DNA from: Methylobacterium sp. Leaf99
GTDB taxonomy: Bacteria; Pseudomonadota; Alphaproteobacteria; Rhizobiales; Beijerinckiaceae
Direction of reading: 5' to 3'
Length of the DNA stretch: 64,000 nucleotides
Assembly: GCF_001422375.1 (NCBI RefSeq)
Contig: NZ_LMMU01000002.1
Coordinates: forward strand, 20,111-84,110
Shown: in pieces, positions 62,841-64,000 of the stretch
Layout of the letters: each line of letters begins with the position of its first letter
How positions within the stretch are numbered: position 1 is the first letter of the stretch
Notes under the pieces: model-generated
What the model saw: only the letters and a program-made list of their open reading frames with translations
Databases searched by the model: none
Told to the model about the DNA's origin: nothing
Position numbers and translations under genes: made by a program

Positions 62841-63305
62841 ATGCCGGGCATGCGAATCCGATGCATCCTCCGGCTGCCATCGCGCGGCCCCCTCGTCCGG
62901 GCGCTTCTCGCCGGAGCGTGCGTGACCTTGTCCGCAGCGGCCCGTGCTCAGCCCGCATCGCCCATCGACAACTGGGCCGAGTTCCGCACCGCCCTCACCG
63001 CGTGCTGGTCGGTGCCGCCTGAAACGGACGGGTCGCTGATCGCGTTCCGCTTCGGCCTCGACAAGACCGGCGCCCTGCGCGGTCCGCCCCTCGTCACCGC
63101 CCGCCGGTTGAACGGCGACGGAGATGCCCGCAAGCGCTACGAGGACGCCGCTGCCGAAGCCCTATCGCGATGCTTTCCGATCTCCGTCACGCCGGCTTTC
63201 GGAGCGATCCTCGGCGAGAGCCCCATTCGCCTGCGGTTCGTCAACACTCCGCCCGCCGCCGCCTACCAGATCAACAGCAACATCACGGTGTTCGCGCCCC
63301 GGTGA
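62841..63305 (+). CDS. Secreted hypothetical protein (TonB-C/TolA-like end possible)
   Basis: 154 aa from the ATG at 62841 (or 62850). A signal peptide (LVRALLAGACVTLSAAARA, after a basic start) and a mature part: TALTACWSVPPETDGSLIAFRFGLDKTGAL, then AAAEALSRCFPISVTPAFGA and SPIRLRFV. The 'CW..PP ... fRf.ld..G.l' pattern resembles the short C-terminal domain of TolA/TonB-like proteins. Function unknown. Confidence 0.65.
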   Translation: MPGMRIRCILRLPSRGPLVRALLAGACVTLSAAARAQPASPIDNWAEFRTALTACWSVPPETDGSLIAFRFGLDKTGALRGPPLVTARRLNGDGDARKRYEDAAAEALSRCFPISVTPAFGAILGESPIRLRFVNTPPAAAYQINSNITVFAPR

Positions 63306-63655
63306 GGTTCGGAGTGCCTCACAAAACGCCTGCTCGCTGCCGGCGCCCGCCCTGAGCACGCCGGTGCAGCCGGAGTTTTGCGAGGGACATTCGGTGTCCA
63401 GGACCGTGATGGAGTGCCGCGTCGCGCCGGCATCGACGCAATCGACCATATCTCGGGAACAAAAGCGCCCGCGGCGCGTTACGGATATCGCCCAAACATC
63501 AAACCTAAACGCAAAGTAAAAATCCGGTCTTATCCACCGTTCGCACGATCTAGTCTCGATGTGGCCTAAATACACTAGGAGCGTTACGGCAAGCTTTGCT
63601 AAGTCCAGGTCACACCGCACCGAGAGTGCGTCTCACTTTTCTGGCAGCCGCCCCG
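63306..63655. other. 350-bp gap without a supported gene
   Basis: GC falls from the surrounding level between about 63480 and 63600. I see no plausible coding frame; the promoter of the porin-like gene probably lies in its right part. Confidence 0.4.
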
Positions 63656-64000
63656 ATGTTCAAGACGCTCTTCCTCGCCAGCACCGCAGCCGCCCTCCTC
63701 GTGGGCGCCGCCTCGGCCGCCGACCTTCCGCGCCGCGCCGCCCCGCCGGTGTTCGTGCCGGTCTCTACGCCGGTTTCAACGCCGGTTACGGCTTCGACGC
63801 CTCCAGCAACAACGCGCCCACCGTCATCGGCGTCAACGGCGCCAGCACCCTGGTCCGTCCGGGCACCACCCAGGCGATCGCCTTCAGCAACGGCAGCACC
63901 AACGACGGCTTCGTCGGCGGTGGTCAGATCGGCTACAACTACCAGTTCACCCCGGGCTCCGGCTTCGTCGTCGGCGTCGAGGCCGATGCCCAGTACGTCG
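63656..64000 (+). pseudogene. Outer-membrane beta-barrel (Omp25/porin-like) gene with an internal frameshift, cut by the window end
   Basis: The ATG at 63656 opens a signal peptide (FKTLFLASTAAALLVGAASA) and ADLPRRAAPPVFVPV. The frame then turns into a Ser/Thr/Pro-rich run, while the protein expected resumes in another frame at 63763 (LYAGFNAGYGFDASSNN ... DGFVGGGQIGYNYQF). The break lies at about 63757-63765, at CCGGTC. A 16-nt loss between two CCGGTC copies would restore the frame and the usual VFTWTGLYAGF join. It may be a true mutation or a sequencing/assembly error. Confidence 0.65.

Noticed and set aside
63162..63620. A 152-codon minus-strand frame before the porin-like gene
   Set aside because: It runs antisense through the end of the secreted protein, has odd composition and no recognisable domain.

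Overview
The window is about 70% G+C, densely coded, and reads as the chromosome of a methylotrophic alphaproteobacterium, most likely Methylobacterium or Methylorubrum. This rests on the product set (single-chain GcvP, ilvIH under a branched-chain attenuator, HWE kinase, Irr/Zur-type motifs, an Omp25-like porin) and on the intergenic repeats. The genus call is inference; no rRNA or tRNA gene was found.

1-9.1 kb, minus strand: a chemosensory operon of the 'alternative cellular function' (Wsp-like) type, cheW - cheR(TPR) - cheW - mcp - cheA(REC) - cheB - response regulator/histidine kinase (cut by the window start). Most junctions are 4-bp stop/start overlaps. Its last gene is a REC-REC-histidine kinase, not the GGDEF protein of Wsp systems.

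9.2-18.5 kb: branched-chain amino acid synthesis. ilvI follows a leader peptide (Ile-Leu-Ile-Val codons) and a terminator. ilvI is separated from ilvH by an interspersed repeat and an antisense methyltransferase gene. A mazEF-like pair, a glutathione S-transferase, ilvC with a strong terminator, a PNPOx-fold protein and a benzoylformate-decarboxylase-like ThDP enzyme follow.

18.6-29.3 kb: trpS and an endonuclease III-like gene (minus), then a tandem glycine riboswitch driving gcvT-gcvH-gcvP, a glyoxalase-like protein, ogt, a dinJ-yafQ toxin-antitoxin pair whose toxin seems to lack an ATG/GTG/TTG start, and a SyrD-type ABC exporter.

29.3-42.7 kb: a secreted GyrI-like protein, dapF-mtaB, a GC-rich noncoding stretch with strong secondary structure, an RluA-type pseudouridine synthase divergent from ftsY, yciB, a Crp/Fnr regulator, an AT-rich gap, ccmC-ccmD-ccmG, a PAS/GAF HWE kinase and a second Crp/Fnr regulator.

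42.9-52.7 kb: a small lipoprotein, an unrecognised secreted protein, a class A penicillin-binding protein, an ABC1/UbiB-family protein, an MBL-fold hydrolase and gyrB.

52.7-57.5 kb looks like a metal-regulated island: a TonB-dependent receptor and a PepSY membrane protein behind a Zur-like box and, further upstream, a cobalamin riboswitch; a frameshifted ABC-transporter relic; and a Cys-containing mini-protein behind an Irr/ICE-like box.

57.8-64 kb: a DUF2147 protein, a beta-lactamase-fold hydrolase, a DUF427 protein, otsB, glk, two unrecognised proteins and the start of an outer-membrane protein whose reading frame is broken by an apparent 16-nt deletion. Three copies of one GC-rich dyad repeat (15.8, 22.5 and 32.4 kb) lie between genes.
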